DNA from: Sipunculus nudus
Lineage: Eukaryota > Annelida > Sipuncula > Golfingiida > Sipunculidae
Reading direction: 5' to 3'
DNA: 64,000 nucleotides
Assembly (NCBI GenBank): GCA_026874595.1
Contig: CM049308.1
Location: 97,809,124-97,873,123, forward strand
The position numbers and the translations under genes were made by a program. This document shows positions 1 through 11,732 of this stretch, in pieces; the stretch's first letter is position 1, and every line of letters begins with the position of its first letter. Under the pieces are notes generated by a model that was given only the letters and a program-made list of their open reading frames with translations, was not told where the DNA came from and ran no database searches.

Positions 1-977
1 TCCGTCCGTCCGTCCGTCCAGCGTCCGTTAACTTTTACCTTGTGAGCGGGATATCTTGAAAAGGATTCACCGTCAGAATTTTATTTCCTCGGTAAAGTTG
101 TATATCGACAAAATCTCGGTCAAGTTCGAAGATGGGTGACCTTGACCTATTTTTCTACATTTTAGAGCTGATTATAGAAAACACTTAGATGCTTATTACT
201 CAGGAACCATTGGGTAGATTTTCACAAAACTTACTATGATTATTGGGACTGATAGTCTGTACCTGCTATACAAGTTTGGTTGCGCCACCTACAATTTCTG
301 ATTTTTAATGAATTTTTATTGGATTTTTCAATTTTGGGCTTGTGAGCGAAAAGGATTCACCGTAAGAATTTTATTTTTTCGGTGAAGATGTATATTGACA
401 AAATCTCGGTCAAGTTCAAAGATGGGTGACCTTGACCTATTTTTCTACGTTTTAGAGCTGATTATAGAAAAAACATTTAGAAGCTTATTTCTCAGGAACC
501 ATTGGATGGATTTTCACAATACTTACTATCATCGTAGGTACTGATGGTCTGTAACTGCTGCACAAGTTTGGGGGCGCCACCTGCAATTTCTGATTTTTTA
601 TTGAATTTTTCTTGGATTTTTCAACTTTGGCCTTGTGAGCGGGAAATCTCTAAAAGGATTCACAATAGGAATTTTATATCTTTGGTGAAGATGTATATCG
701 ACAAAAATCTCGTTCATGTTCGAAGATGGGTGACCTTGACCTACTTTTCAAGGTCACAGAGCTTAAAATAGAATAAAACTTAGAAGCTTATTTTTCAGGA
801 AGCATTTGGTGGATTATTATGAATCATGGTACATACCTCTCCATTTTAAATTTAAAACTGAGACATGTACAGATAAACATCAATGTGAGAACAGATATTT
901 AGTACTTGTTACTGTTACCACCTCTAAACACTGTTCTTTTGGCTGAGGGCTTTTGTCAGCTTCTGCTGATATTCTAG
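1..977 (+). mobile_element. Family 3 HINE-like element, 5' truncated by window edge
   Basis: Starts inside a (CCGT)n tract and runs through three degenerate internal units of about 300 bp. Each unit opens with a 'ttgtgagcgggatatct' block, contains a GGTGACCTTGACCTA motif and closes near a GCGCCACCT motif (about 292 and 573). It ends with GGCTGAGGGCT, a hairpin TCAGC-TTCT-GCTGA, then CTAG at 974-977 followed by T. The same element is complete at 37654-38689. It sits in a family 1 element at a T-run; the paralogous empty site is near 57535. Confidence 0.75.
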
Positions 978-2098
978 TTTTACTCTGTATATATAATGAT
1001 TGCAACTTTTGCAATAATTCTAATATTTTAACTTATATTTTCAGTTTTTTTAATAAAAATTTATAAAACCTGTAAATAAAAAAAATGATTCAGATAAAAA
1101 CTTCTTAATGGAAAAAGTGGATATGCTAAAAAAATAGGCTTATATATAAACTTAAATGCATTATTCCCTTGAAAGTGAAATAAAGGTATTAGTCCATTCT
1201 GTCCATTTGCCTGTCCATCTGTAAATTTTCCATCTGTAAATTTTCATACATTACAGTATCTCAAAACTTTTACTGTTTTTCTTCATGACAGTCTTGTCAG
1301 AGTATTAGTTTGCAATCATATATTTAGAACTTTACTATATCCAAATAGGAGGGCCCCTTTTCTCTTAGCTTCTCATATTCTTATATAAATGAAAACATTA
1401 CAATAGAATATTTTGCATTTGCAAAAATTTCAAACATTACAATAGAATATTTCTACATCCACCTTCATGCTGCCCTCACTTTTCCCTTCTCCGAACCCCA
1501 TCCCAAAGTCAGCCTCAGTAAGCAAGAACAAGATGAATCAGATATATTCATACTTTAATATTTTGTATAACTATTTGTCCATAGGTACCTATGTACATGC
1601 CAGAAATTATGTCAATATTCTGTAATATGTAGACATAGTGGGCATCACAATAATGTACCTTGTCAAGACTAAAGAGATATTGTGTCATACAGTCACAAAT
1701 TCATAAATCACTTCATCAGCATAGTTAATCATAACATCATATCTGTCAAATTGAAAGCTTGCAGACTACCATACACTTTAGATCCTTCAACAAATAGCCT
1801 TATCATCATTCTACTACTGCTTATTCCTGCTGTCATTGCATTCATATTTGCTCAAATATATCACAATTTTCTACACCTCTTTAATAAATAAAAAATAAAC
1901 CACTATATATGACTCTATTAATCCATCAGTCAGGTTATTTCATTTATCATTTACTCACATATTACATTACATTCCTTTATAATAGCCCAACATGTCCATG
2001 ATATTCATAAGCTTTATCGACTCGATATAGTATCACAGTGGAGAAACATTTATGGTCCAATCACGATCAGCTGAGCGCTGTGACCCATGGGTCCCTTG
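978..2098 (+). mobile_element. Family 1 element, 3' part
   Basis: This stretch matches 57540-58606 closely along its whole length, so it is the 3' half of the same element. It ends with the subterminal repeat CAGCTGAGC (2068), the palindrome GACCCATGGGTC and CCCTTG before a T-run. The short open frame at 1682-1891 recurs in the other copy (58190-58399) but has no recognisable product. I treat it as part of the repeat, not a gene. Confidence 0.7.
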
Positions 2099-2232
2099 TT
2101 TTTATCATGAATAAATATGTTCAGCTACACACAAAAAACATTCATAATAAGGGTCCTCCGCTAAGTAAAATATATTGTTATAATTCACATTAAAAATATG
2201 CAATAGATAAACTCTTATACACATTAAATATC

Positions 2233-2338
2233 AGCGTGTTATATGCGACCACGGTAAGAGTTTCACAGATACGACCACCCCCAAATTACGACCACTTTGC
2301 TCAGTCCCCAGGATGGTCGTAATTGTGGGGTTCCACTG
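2233..2338 (+). mobile_element. Truncated TA-type DNA transposon end
   Basis: The terminal sequence ...GTGGGGTTCCACTG followed by TA reads in reverse as CAGTGGAACCCCACAATTACG. That is a layout common at pogo/Tigger-type transposon ends with a TA target. An internal partly inverted copy (CCCCCAAATTACGACCA against TGGTCGTAATTGTGGGG) makes a stem across 2278-2333. The opposite end was not found. The family 2 element that follows lacks its first bases, consistent with a breakpoint here. Confidence 0.4.
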
Positions 2339-3939
2339 TACATATATATAACCTGTGAGCTTACGCAATGGTGCGGCGGCGTCCGTCGTCTGTTGTGCGT
2401 GGTGCGCCGTCTGTACATGAACCATAGCTATCGCAAAAACGGCATGACCAAATTTTTTGCAAATAATCAGTCATCCAAAAAACTAAATTGGATTTTGTTT
2501 ATTTTTTTTCTAACTGCATTTTCGTAGATTTTATAGGGAAAAAGCTAAAAAAGCTTTAAAAATCTTCTTCTCTGAAACTGTCCAGCCAAATTGTCCAATA
2601 TATCACAGAAATGATCCCTGGAACAGTCTTTCTCAAGTTTGTTCAAAATGTTCCAGTTCAGAGATTTTTGGCTGAGTTACAGGAGGTTGAACTTTGTTAA
2701 CTGTGCAAAAAAGCATATTAAAATTTAAATCTCAGAAACGGCTGTAGCTATCATCACCAAATTTTATGTATATATTGGCACATAGGTCATATCTGAAATT
2801 GAGGTATTGGTGGCGCCACCTGCATCGGCCTTTTTTGTACAGGGTCATCAGTGCCTGTATCACACTGAGGGCTACGAAAAACTTCTCCTCTGAAACCATA
2901 TGGCCAAAATGTTTAATTTCGCACAGAAATGATCCTAGGGTAGTGCTTTCTGAAGTTTGTTCAAATGGTCTCTTTCCAGTGACTTTTGGCTAAGTTATGG
3001 AAAGCTGAATTTAGTCATATGCCATAACAGCCCATTTTAGCTCAGTGGCTACAAAGATCTTCTTCTCAAAAACCACTTGGCCAAATTCTTAAATCCCACA
3101 CATTAATTATCCTCAGATGTTGATAATTCAAGTTTGTTCAAATGGTTTTGGTTCAGTGCTTTTTGGCTGAGTTACGGGAAGCTGAACTTAGCCAGTTTGC
3201 TGTATCGTCCTTTATGAGTTATAAACCTGCGAAATGTTTTTCGAATGATGCCACTGAAGCCAGTTTGTTAAATATTTTACAAGAATAATTCCTACAATAA
3301 TTCTTATAATAATTGTCATTAATGGTTCCACATGAATGATTTTTGGCTGAATTATGGAGATTGAATTGAGTCATTTTACCATATATGTTAGCTGTGTGAT
3401 GCTGTTACATCTAGCCTGGCACCAGTTTATCAGCATCTATTACATCATGCCACTAGACATTTAGATTTCAGGTTATCTTTGGTTAATATTGACAAGAAAG
3501 TTTCTTAAAAGCTTTTAAAAAATTTAGATTTATGATTTAAGTTATTCATCATACCAGGCAATGTTACAATCATGGATTTTCAGCTCTCTGTGGCTATATA
3601 AAGACAACTGTACATGGATTATAAATTACTGGTATCCCTACTCAATTCAAGAATTTGCCATCAATGAGATATATCTGTATTTTAATTTTGCATTCAGTAT
3701 GCATCTGTAATAATTTTACATATATTCCTGATTTCTTTTTTATAAAAAGTCAGCTGAAAAGCATTTTGTATTGGGAAAATAAATTTCAAAGTTATTTCAA
3801 GTAGGGACCACTTTTGTGTTCAGATGGCAGTACTTTGTTTACCACTGGCAGATTGCCAGTGCCTTGATGTTGGCCATTAGCCAAGATGATGTCAGCTCTA
3901 TAAGTAGTTTTGGCACAGTGCCAGGATTGGAAGAAGTGC

Positions 3940-4190
3940 AGCCAGGTATAGGTCAAGAGTTCACTCAGTGCAGTAGCTGCATTCTATTTATAGCTTTGGC
4001 AGACTGCTCACTGCATCATATTTGGCACCAAAGTTCAGCCTGAATCTATTTTTAGCTTTGGCAGACTGCCAACTGTGTCAGATTATGCAACAGGTCAAGA
4101 GTTCACTCAGTGCAGCCAGGTACAGGTCAAAAGTTCACTCAGTCTAGCCAGGTGCAGGTCAAGAGTTCACTCAGTGCAGTAGCTTGAGGC
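3940..4190 (+). repeat. Short satellite 'caggtcaagagttcactcagtgcag'-type
   Basis: The block GGTCAAGAGTTCACTCAGTG recurs at about 3952, 4089, 4127 (variant) and 4155, with spacing near 38 bp in the last three. It is interleaved with 'tttatagctttggcagactg' blocks. The same array is present at 16990-17230, 52010-52380 and 59715-59950. It is therefore part of family 2, not locus-specific. Confidence 0.7.
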
Positions 4191-4289
4191 AGCAATTTGT
4201 CACAGGGCTCTCAGGGGCAACTGCCTTACTCACCTAAGCCTTGTCAGCCCAGTGCATCAAACTCAGGGGAAGTTTGATGTATTGGACTG

Positions 4290-5600
4290 ATATTTTGACC
4301 TGTCTATGCGTCTTTGATGGTATTCTCATTTACAAGACAGGTGGTGCCACCTACATTGACTTTTGCAGTGTATGCAGTGTATTTTAACAGAGGAATTGAT
4401 ACATCAGCCTAAAATTGGGCATGTATGTACATATCGGGTTTTTTTATAGTGTACAAGACTGGTGGCGCCAGTGTTTGTCCCTGCTTATTTCACAGGAGGG
4501 GTTTGACATATCAGTCTGACATTTGGCATATGTATATATCTCTTGTTGTATATAAGACTGGTGGTGCCAGCTACAATCATTGTATCCCCCAAAGCAGAGT
4601 TGCGACGCTGCCGCCATCGCAGCATAGGTTTCCGGAGAACTCCTCTGAACAGAATTTTTTAAAATTCGGAATTATGATTGGTCACATGTGAACTGCTGCG
4701 CCCTCATTTTTGGTTGACCTCTGACCTTTCCTCTCTGCCCTGTGTCCATTTGTGTGTCTGTTTCCACACCTAAACCCACATATCTCAGGAACCGTTTGAC
4801 CGATAAGGCTAAAGATTTTGGACAATTTTGTAGCCCTTGGAAAGCTTTATAACATACACTAAAAATGGTGGCGCCACCTGCAACCATTTTTGCACAGCGT
4901 CCATCTGTTCATCTGCTTTGGGATAAAAACACTCATATCTCTGCATTAGTTGGACTTATCCACCTGAAATTTTATACATCCTTGACAGCTTTCTTGATTT
5001 TATGACAGGTGGCGCCACCTATATTCACATTTATGCTGCAGACATCCAAGCTCATATATCAGGAACCATTTGACCGATTGGGCAAAAATTTTGCATGTTT
5101 ATAGATCTCGCATAGCTCTTTATCATACGCAAAACTGGTGGCGCCACTTGCAACCGTTTTTGCACAGCGTCCATCTGTTTGTTTGCCGTGGGATAAAATC
5201 ACTTATATCTTGGCAGTGGTTTGACATATCTGCCTGAAATTTTGCAGGTTTATACATCTTGGATAGCTTTCTTGATTTTGTTGCAGGTGGCGCCACCTAT
5301 ATTTATGTATATGCTGCAAACATTCAGGTTTATATCTCAGGACTGGTTTGACATATCCCCATGAAATTCTGCATGTGTATAGATCCCACATAGCTCTTAA
5401 TCATACACAAAATTTGTGGCACCACCTGCCACCATTTTTGCATATTGTCCTTCTGTTTGTCTGCTGTGGGATAAAATCACTCATATACAAGTAGTGGTTT
5501 GAATTATCTGCCTAAAATTTTGCATATGAATACAACTTGGACAGCTTTCTGGATTTTGTGGTGGGTGGCACAACCTACATACACAATTCAGCTGCAGACA
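4290..5600 (+). repeat. ~140-bp tandem array of family 2 core
   Basis: About nine degenerate units follow one pattern: a 'tatctcaggaaccgtttgacc' block, then 'tgaaattttgcatgt', then 'tagcttt', then a palindrome of the type GGTGGCGCCACC. Palindrome anchors are at 4340, 4461, 4560, 4867, 5008, 5138, 5286, 5416 and 5566. Spacing between neighbouring units is roughly 100-150 bp. Exact palindromes are at 4867-4878, 5008-5019 and 5286-5297; the others differ by one or two bases. Confidence 0.75.
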
Positions 5601-5982
5601 TCCAGGCCATTATGCAACACACCTCACTCTATTTCCCCTTGCCACTCAATCCATGCCTCACTTCACCTGTCCCTCTCTGATTTTGGCGGATACATGTAGT
5701 CGCTTGTTGACTACTTGTATTCTAGTTTTGTGTTGTGTGCACCCATGCCAGAATTTCAGCAGTGATGTTTGTTTAATTGTTTCTTGTTCTAAGTGTTAGT
5801 ACGTGCATTGTTCATATACAAAGTTACACATGTTCTTGAAAAGTAATGGTCCAGCATTGAAGCATTATACCTGGTGTAATCTCATTGCACAGGTTGGCAT
5901 TTGGCCTTTAGGGCTTGTTTGTATAAGTAAAATATTATATATAAGTAAAACATTGTAAATTATTTGTTTTTGTTTTTGTCAG

Positions 5983-6043
5983 GAAACCACGAAAGTGCCA
6001 CCATGAACCAGATGTATGGCTTTGAAGGAGAGGTGAAGAGCAA
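5983..6043 (+). CDS. PPP5C: PP5 catalytic-domain exon (NHES...FEGEVKS)
   Basis: A 61-nt internal exon of serine/threonine protein phosphatase 5, a TPR-regulated, Hsp90-associated phosphatase of the PPP family. The acceptor is a T-rich tract plus CAG (AG at 5981-5982). The donor is AA|GTATCC at 6044. The exon holds 2 nt of a Gly codon, 19 codons ([19 protein letters not shown]) and 2 nt of a Lys codon. It matches human PP5 from Asn303: the NHE motif supplies metal ligand Asn303 and catalytic His304, and the Y-GFEGEV stretch is typical of PP5 rather than PP1, PP2A or calcineurin. Another donor, GAG|GTGAAG at 6033, is possible. Upstream exons are not in the window. Confidence 0.88.
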
Positions 6044-6060
6044 GTATCCTTTACAAAAAA

Positions 6061-6200
6061 GCATGTAATACCATCAGTGTCAGAGTATAATATCATCAGT
6101 GTCAACATGTTATTTCATTAGTGTCAATTTGTTATAATGTCAATGTCAATGTAACATCATTATTGTCAACATGTAGTTTCATCATTGTCACCATGTTTTA
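6061..6200 (+). repeat. Degenerate ~22-bp minisatellite after the PP5 donor
   Basis: 'catcagtgtcaacatgt'-like blocks recur about every 22 bp right behind the splice donor (6071, 6093, 6116, 6161, 6182), with decay in between. It is intronic, with no coding sense. Confidence 0.55.
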
Positions 6201-7664
6201 ACATCCTGCAAGGTGTCTGTAATTGCCCAACAAATTATTAAAAATATGACCCATGGTGTAATTTAAACATTAAATATGCAGTATGACCCACCACAAATTG
6301 CTACAGAAGCATTGATAACATTTTAAGACCAGAAAGTTTATTTGGCAACATTTTGAGCCTTATTATATTTTTTTTCAGTCAGAGCATGATATTTAAACTG
6401 ATATTCAAATTTGTTGACTTATGAGGTGACACATCATATTTTTACACAGTTTCTGTCACTTCCAAAGTATTAACACACCTTGATATACCCAGGGAGTGCC
6501 ACACATAATATGTAGCAGCCATTGGCCTTTTTGACTTACACGTTAGCCAATAATTCCATTGGCTCAAACAGCTGTGAGGCTAGGTATAAGCCAAAGTTAA
6601 CCTGAGTTACCAGAATATGAGTCTCGGGTATTTCTAATAAAAGAACAAACTGTATATCTATGCTAACCATATAGCTTTATTGTACTGCCTAAACTCAGAT
6701 TTAGTAAGTGCCACAAACCAGTAATTCTCTAGTTTATGCATTAAATTTGCTATGGTTTTATGGTCTATGTATGTCGATTGAGGATTGTGTTGTGAGACGC
6801 GTCTTTGGGGTCTATTCAAACTGTTTAATACCTCCCAATGCCAAGCACATAGATAAGTGTCTAAGGTTACCATGATGGAAGAAAAACAATGATAATTAAT
6901 GAAATGTGTCTGTTTTACCCCAGATTTTCATAGTTACAAGAAAACTGTTGTTTTCTCAATCTTGAAACCTATTTCATTGGATTCCTTGACCACAAAAAAG
7001 TATATTTTGACACAAAAATTGTCATTATAGCTGTAACAGAAGCAAGCATATGAGGTTTGGAGTATTTTCGGGGGCCATTTTGAATAATTTGCATATATTT
7101 CACATACTAAGGGAGATCTAACTTGCGTCTTTGGAAAAATTTATTCCTATGGCCCTAAGGTACTTTAATGCCAAAGGGGACCTTTGAATCATGACTTTAA
7201 GTCAACAGCCTATTTTATGCACTTAACCCACCCACTACTCAGCTTAATGAAAGTCAGCTTGGGTATAGGAATGGCGCTTTGTCCGTTGTCTGTCCGGCTG
7301 TCCCAACTCTGGTTGTCTGGGCATCTGGCCATCTGTTAGCAGAGCCTCACTTAATGTGAAAGCTATACCTTTTCCTTGTCTTACTAGTAAATAAGTGCAC
7401 TTTTGTTAATATTTCTTAATTAAGATACAGATATTCCCAACAAATGGTGGACTTGTTTACAGAAGTATACAACTATTTGCCTTTATGTCATTGTATCAAC
7501 AATAAAGTACTGGTAAGTGTAGCCTTCTTTCCTATGTTCAGCCCTTTGTATCCAGAATGAACACCCAGGTTAAAGATGAAGGAGCAGATTTATTGATGGT
7601 TCACATGTCAGCTATCCTGTAAATCAGGGAAAAATGGATGATGTGGGAAATGTAGACTGGTCCC
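6201..7664. other. Intronic stretch without recognised gene
   Basis: No conserved frame was found. One acceptor-like tract (T8 + CAG at about 6370-6378) is not followed by PP5-like codons. Near 7250-7320 a decayed hairpin start (AGCTTAATGAAAGTCAGCTT) precedes a GTCCGTTGTCTGTCCGG tract, so it looks like a worn-out 5' end of a family 1-type element. The missing PP5 exon was searched for here and not seen. Confidence 0.5.
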
Positions 7665-8120
7665 TTTAAGAGAATGTGGGTAATGAGGACTGGTCCCTGT
7701 TAGAGAATGTGGGTAATGTAGACTGGTCCCTGTAAGAGAATGTGGGTAATGTAGACTGGTCCCTGTAAGAGAATGTGGGTAATGTAGACTGGTCCCTGTT
7801 AGAGAATGTGGGTAATGTAGACTGGTCCCTGTAAGAGAATGTGGGTAATGTAGACTGGTCCCTGTAAGAGAATGTGGGTAATGTGGACTGGTCCCTGTAA
7901 GAGAATGTGGGTAATGTGGACTGGTCCCTGTAAGAGAATGTGGGTATTGTAGACTGGTCCCTGTTAGAGAATGTGGGTAATGTAGACTGGTCCCTGTAAG
8001 AGAATGTGGGTAATGTGGACTTGTCCCTGTTAGAGAATGTGGGTAATGTAGACTGGTCCCTGTAAGAGAATGTGGGTAATGTGGACTGGTCCCTGTTACA
8101 GAATGTAGGTAATGTAGACT
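7665..8120 (+). repeat. 33-bp minisatellite, about 13-14 copies
   Basis: The unit reads 'gagaatgtgggtaatgtag' + 'actggtccctgtaa', 33 bp, highly homogeneous (mainly a/t and g/a changes at three positions). Because 33 is a multiple of 3, the minus strand is open for 152 codons and would give an 11-residue repeat (RDQSTLPTFSY/N). Nothing suggests that frame is used. A second array with a related unit lies at 19697-19877 in the same intron. Confidence 0.92.
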
Positions 8121-8121
8121 G

Positions 8122-8340
8122 CATCTATTTATGATATACTACACTGGTTGCCGGTGGAAAGGCGTACTCTACAAGGTGCTAGCTAGTTCAGGTGTTGAAA
8201 TCACTCCATGCTGACTCTTTTCCTCAATATATAAAGGACCTTACGGGACATCGTTCACCTTATAATAGTGAAACTGAAACTGGTTTCTGCAAAGCCCCAT
8301 CTCTGGAGATGGTTTGGTTTCGCCAAAACTACCCACTAGA
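8122..8340 (+). pseudogene. Non-LTR retrotransposon RT tail, decayed
   Basis: The translation from about 8122 reads SIYDILHWLPVERR. The LHWLPV motif is characteristic of the C-terminal, post-palm part of CR1/L2-type reverse transcriptases (usually LHWLPV followed by a basic patch and YK). After a frame change it continues as YKVLASSGVEIT, then FPQYIKDL and a GD...SPKLP stretch. These resemble the usual 'YLxDL' and 'GDRAFSxxAPKLWN' blocks. At least two frameshifts and a stop are present, so it is a dead fragment of about 70 codons. The other domains are absent. Confidence 0.5.
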
Positions 8341-8671
8341 TATAATTATACTGGCATGATGGCAACTAAGGGGCCAAAGTAGTGCAATTTTGTTAATTGC
8401 TTGCCTGAAATCTTTGATTTCGGCAAGCATGTAGGTCAGTTGCCTATGTCTGTTTGTTGCTTGCCGGAAATCTCCGATTTCGGCAAGCAGGTTGGTCAGT
8501 CGCGGATGTCTGTTCGTCTGTGTACTCTCTACAGGCCACAATTTTTGAAGGAACTGCTTTCAAACTTACACAGCTGGTCAAAAATCAAAATTCCAGGAAG
8601 CCTATTGTTTTTGGGCAATATAGGTCAAAGGTCAGGGTCAAGATCATCAAAAGTATACAAAACGTTTTTTT

Positions 8672-11304
8672 AGCTCAGCTGACTATAAGTCATCTGAGCT
8701 ATAGTCGTGGTCCATTGTCCGTCGTCCATCCGTCTGTCCGTCCGTCTGTCTGTCCGTCCGTCAGTCCGTAGATGTGGCACGTTTTGAAACTGTAAGACCT
8801 AGGAATCCAAAAATCGGCATAATGTTAGATGTCCCCAAGATCTCCTACCAAGCCGAAAACTGGGTCTTTGCAACTTCGTTCCTTTTAGAAATTACGGAAA
8901 AACCTCAATTTTTTATTAAAAACCGTTTTTTACACTTCAGGACTGCCTAGTATCAAAACCACTCATCTGTTTTTCCTCATATTTACCATAATTATTCCTC
9001 TATATATTCTATGTACCTGCCAGAAATTATGTCTGTATTATGTAAATTTAAAAAGTTATGGGCCCAAACATAATGCATTGTGTAAAAAATCAGGAAAGAT
9101 ATTTGATCACGTAACACAAAATTTGTTAAAGCTATAAACTTTTTTCCAGTAATATAACTTTAATTAATCAAAATTAAATTGTATAACCAAAATTAGATCA
9201 AAATCTTTTAAATTTTTTAAAATATTAACAAAAATAAAAAATTGGAACCTTAAATTTTGCCCAACTTTGACCATGGCACATTTTTTCCTGTAAGTACTGT
9301 GGATTTAATTTTCACAGCATGTTTTTTTTAGCATTTTGTCTGTAAACACCAAAAATTTGAAACCAGTTGATCAAAAACTGTAGATTTTATTCAAGTTTTC
9401 AAGCACCATGTAACATATTGTTTACATCAAGCTAGTGTCATGCAGTTTGCAAGTGCTCAGCTCCCCAGCTTCAGCTCTCATTTCCTAAAATTTGGCACGC
9501 AACTAGATGTCTCAAAAATCCCCTACCATGCCAAGAATTTGGTCACTAGGACTTAATACCTTTGAGATATTAATGAAAAACTTCATTTTTCCATTAAAAA
9601 CCCATTGTTACACTTCAAGACTGCCTAATATCAAAACCATTGATCTGACTTTAATCATATATAATATACATATTTTTCTATACATTCTCTATGCACATGC
9701 CAGAAATGATGTCAGTATTGCGTAATTGTGTCAAGTCATGGGCCCAAACATAATACACTTTGTAAAATATATTTACTCCCTTAACAAGAGGATTGCTGAA
9801 GCTAGAGATTTTTTGTCAGGGATGTAACATTATTTAATCAAGATTCAATTGAATACCCAAAATTAGTTCTGAATTTTTCAAATTTTATAAGTTATTAGTA
9901 TAAATATAAAATTAGTACCTTAAATCTTGCCCAACTTTGACCATGGCATGTTTGTTTCCTGTGAGCACTGTTGATATAATTTTCATATCATGCACACATA
10001 AAGATTTCAGCTGGGTCTGGTTTTTAGTTTAAAAAGCTGAAAGAAATTGGCCAAAAATTGTAGCTTTTATTAATGTTTTTATGAGACCATGTCAGACCTT
10101 GGCTCTCTGTAGCACCTCTTGAGTCACCTGTATGTTGACCTTGTTGAACTTTCAGCAAATTATGCATGCTGGAGGCGAGGCATAAACTGGGGCTCCAGGC
10201 AGCTTATTATATAATGGCCAGCCACAGTTGATCCAGGTGTCTAACCCAACTCATCTAGTAGTTTTAACCAACAACATAACAATAAACAATAAATTAATAA
10301 ATTTTTATTGGTTTTTAATAACAAATTAAAAAAAAATAGAAAAGGAATTTGTTAGTTGATAATAACAGGAAATTAACTTGCAGTTACCGATGATATAATC
10401 TTGTATCGATGGATAGAATGTCACGTATTCCAAATAACACCATGCAGTCACCTATGGTATTTTTCAGTTCAATTTTAATGATAAAAAAGTAAATCATATT
10501 ATTCATTACTAATCATTAGGGATCATATGAAGGAAATTAATGATAGACAAAGATGCAGTTGATAATATTATTATCTAGATTCCTACTGTGTCTATAGTTA
10601 GTACATTGATGTGAAATTAGTTCAAAATGAATATATTACATTTTTTTTAATATAAATAAAAGCCATAAAACCAGGTACTTATGATCATTATTTAAATGTG
10701 TGAATTTTGTATATTCTGGATTCTCAACATCATTGTTTGGTGAAAACTGAATAAATACCAGACATGGTGCAAATACTTTGCAAATTGTATTTAAACACGA
10801 ATATGAATATTTACTCCATTATAAAATTTCTTTCATAAGAATGGGAATTCAGGTAAAAATGAAAGTATATGAATACCAGTGCAAATACTTTCAAAATGTG
10901 TTAATGAATGCATTCATGAATATATTCTTTTATATTATTTTAATAATCATTTCAGTTATATTTTATTTGAAAAAATCATACTTTATTCTTATTATTTTTA
11001 ATAAAAATTATATTTGGGACAATATTTGTAATTTTTTTAATAAATAGTTAAACTCTTATATTATATGTTCTGCTTATAAGTTATATGGCCAAGTCAAAAT
11101 CTGTGTGACAATCGCACTCCATTTGTTAATTAAATGAAATTAATCCTCTTTCCTGTCTCCAAAGGTACTATCAAAATCATACATAAGCTAAACAACAACA
11201 ACTCATAATACAGCTTATTTTTATTACCACATAAAACCAGCATGTGCCTCATTTCTAAATCATATTTTTTTATCATATATAACAGCTGAGCTGTAGGTCC
11301 CTTG
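8672..11304 (+). mobile_element. Family 1 element inside family 4
   Basis: The 5' hairpin has arms AGCTCAGCTGACT and AGTCATCTGAGCT with loop ATA, directly after a T-run. A (CCGT)n-type tract follows (8715-8770). Two related core units start near 8780 and 9460 ('ttagatgtccccaagatctc' against 'ctagatgtctcaaaaatccc'). The 3' end is CAGCTGAGC (11283-11291), a degenerate hairpin and CCCTTG. A second copy of this version is at 46418-48944. Confidence 0.75.
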
Positions 11305-11717
11305 TTCTTCATATCTTTGTTACTATTAGTGGTATCTTCTTCAAACATAGCTCATTTTAAACGCCATTCCCAGGCCTTTCTTCTGGTGTATAACTCTTTC
11401 AAATTTGCCGTAACCATGGTTATGCATTTTGGGAAAAAAGTCATGATATTCTGAAATAAGGGGTCTTATTTTTCTAACTTTGTCAGTTTTAAAGCTAGAG
11501 AGGTCGAGTTTTTTGCATCAGGTAGCATTTAACAAGTACTGCAAGATTTTATTAAAAGTCTTGCGATATCTCATATAATATCTTGTCAAATGAGATATTT
11601 TGAGATTTCAGTTATCTTGCCCTGGAGGTCACAGTTTTGCAGGAATCTTTTTGAAACTGACATATCGTAAGTCCTGCATTAATACCTCGAAATGGTTCTT
11701 CCATTTTTTAAATGCAG

Positions 11718-11732
11718 CCGCTAGGTGGCGCT
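11718..11732 (+). promoter_or_regulatory. CTCF-like motif in family 4
   Basis: CCGCTAGGTGGCGCT fits the CTCF core CCASYAGRKGGCRS at 13 of 14 positions. It is in the same position of the repeat unit as the other sites. Confidence 0.4.

Larger units (their letters stand above)
2349..5917 (+). mobile_element. Family 2 HINE-like element, copy 1
   Basis: It begins at ACCTGTGAGC, missing the usual TTTTTAGCGA start, followed by a GTCCGTCGTC microsatellite. Near-identical blocks occur at 15364-18690 and, interrupted, at 54905-64000. The core has 'tcaagtttgttcaaatggt' units, a small satellite around 3950-4190 and a ~140-bp tandem array (4290-5600). It ends with TTGCACAGGTT, a degraded hairpin (GGCCTTTAGGGC) and CTTG at 5914-5917, 65 bp before the PP5 exon. 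It is in the same orientation as the gene. No protein is encoded. Confidence 0.75.

Noticed and set aside
6361-6450. Candidate for the missing PP5 exon behind a T-rich acceptor
   Set aside because: The sequence after the AG does not translate to anything like KYTAQM...WLPL in any frame and contains stops.
7666-8124. 152-codon minus-strand frame with 11-residue repeats
   Set aside because: It is produced by a 33-bp minisatellite whose period is divisible by three; no start context, homology or splice signals.
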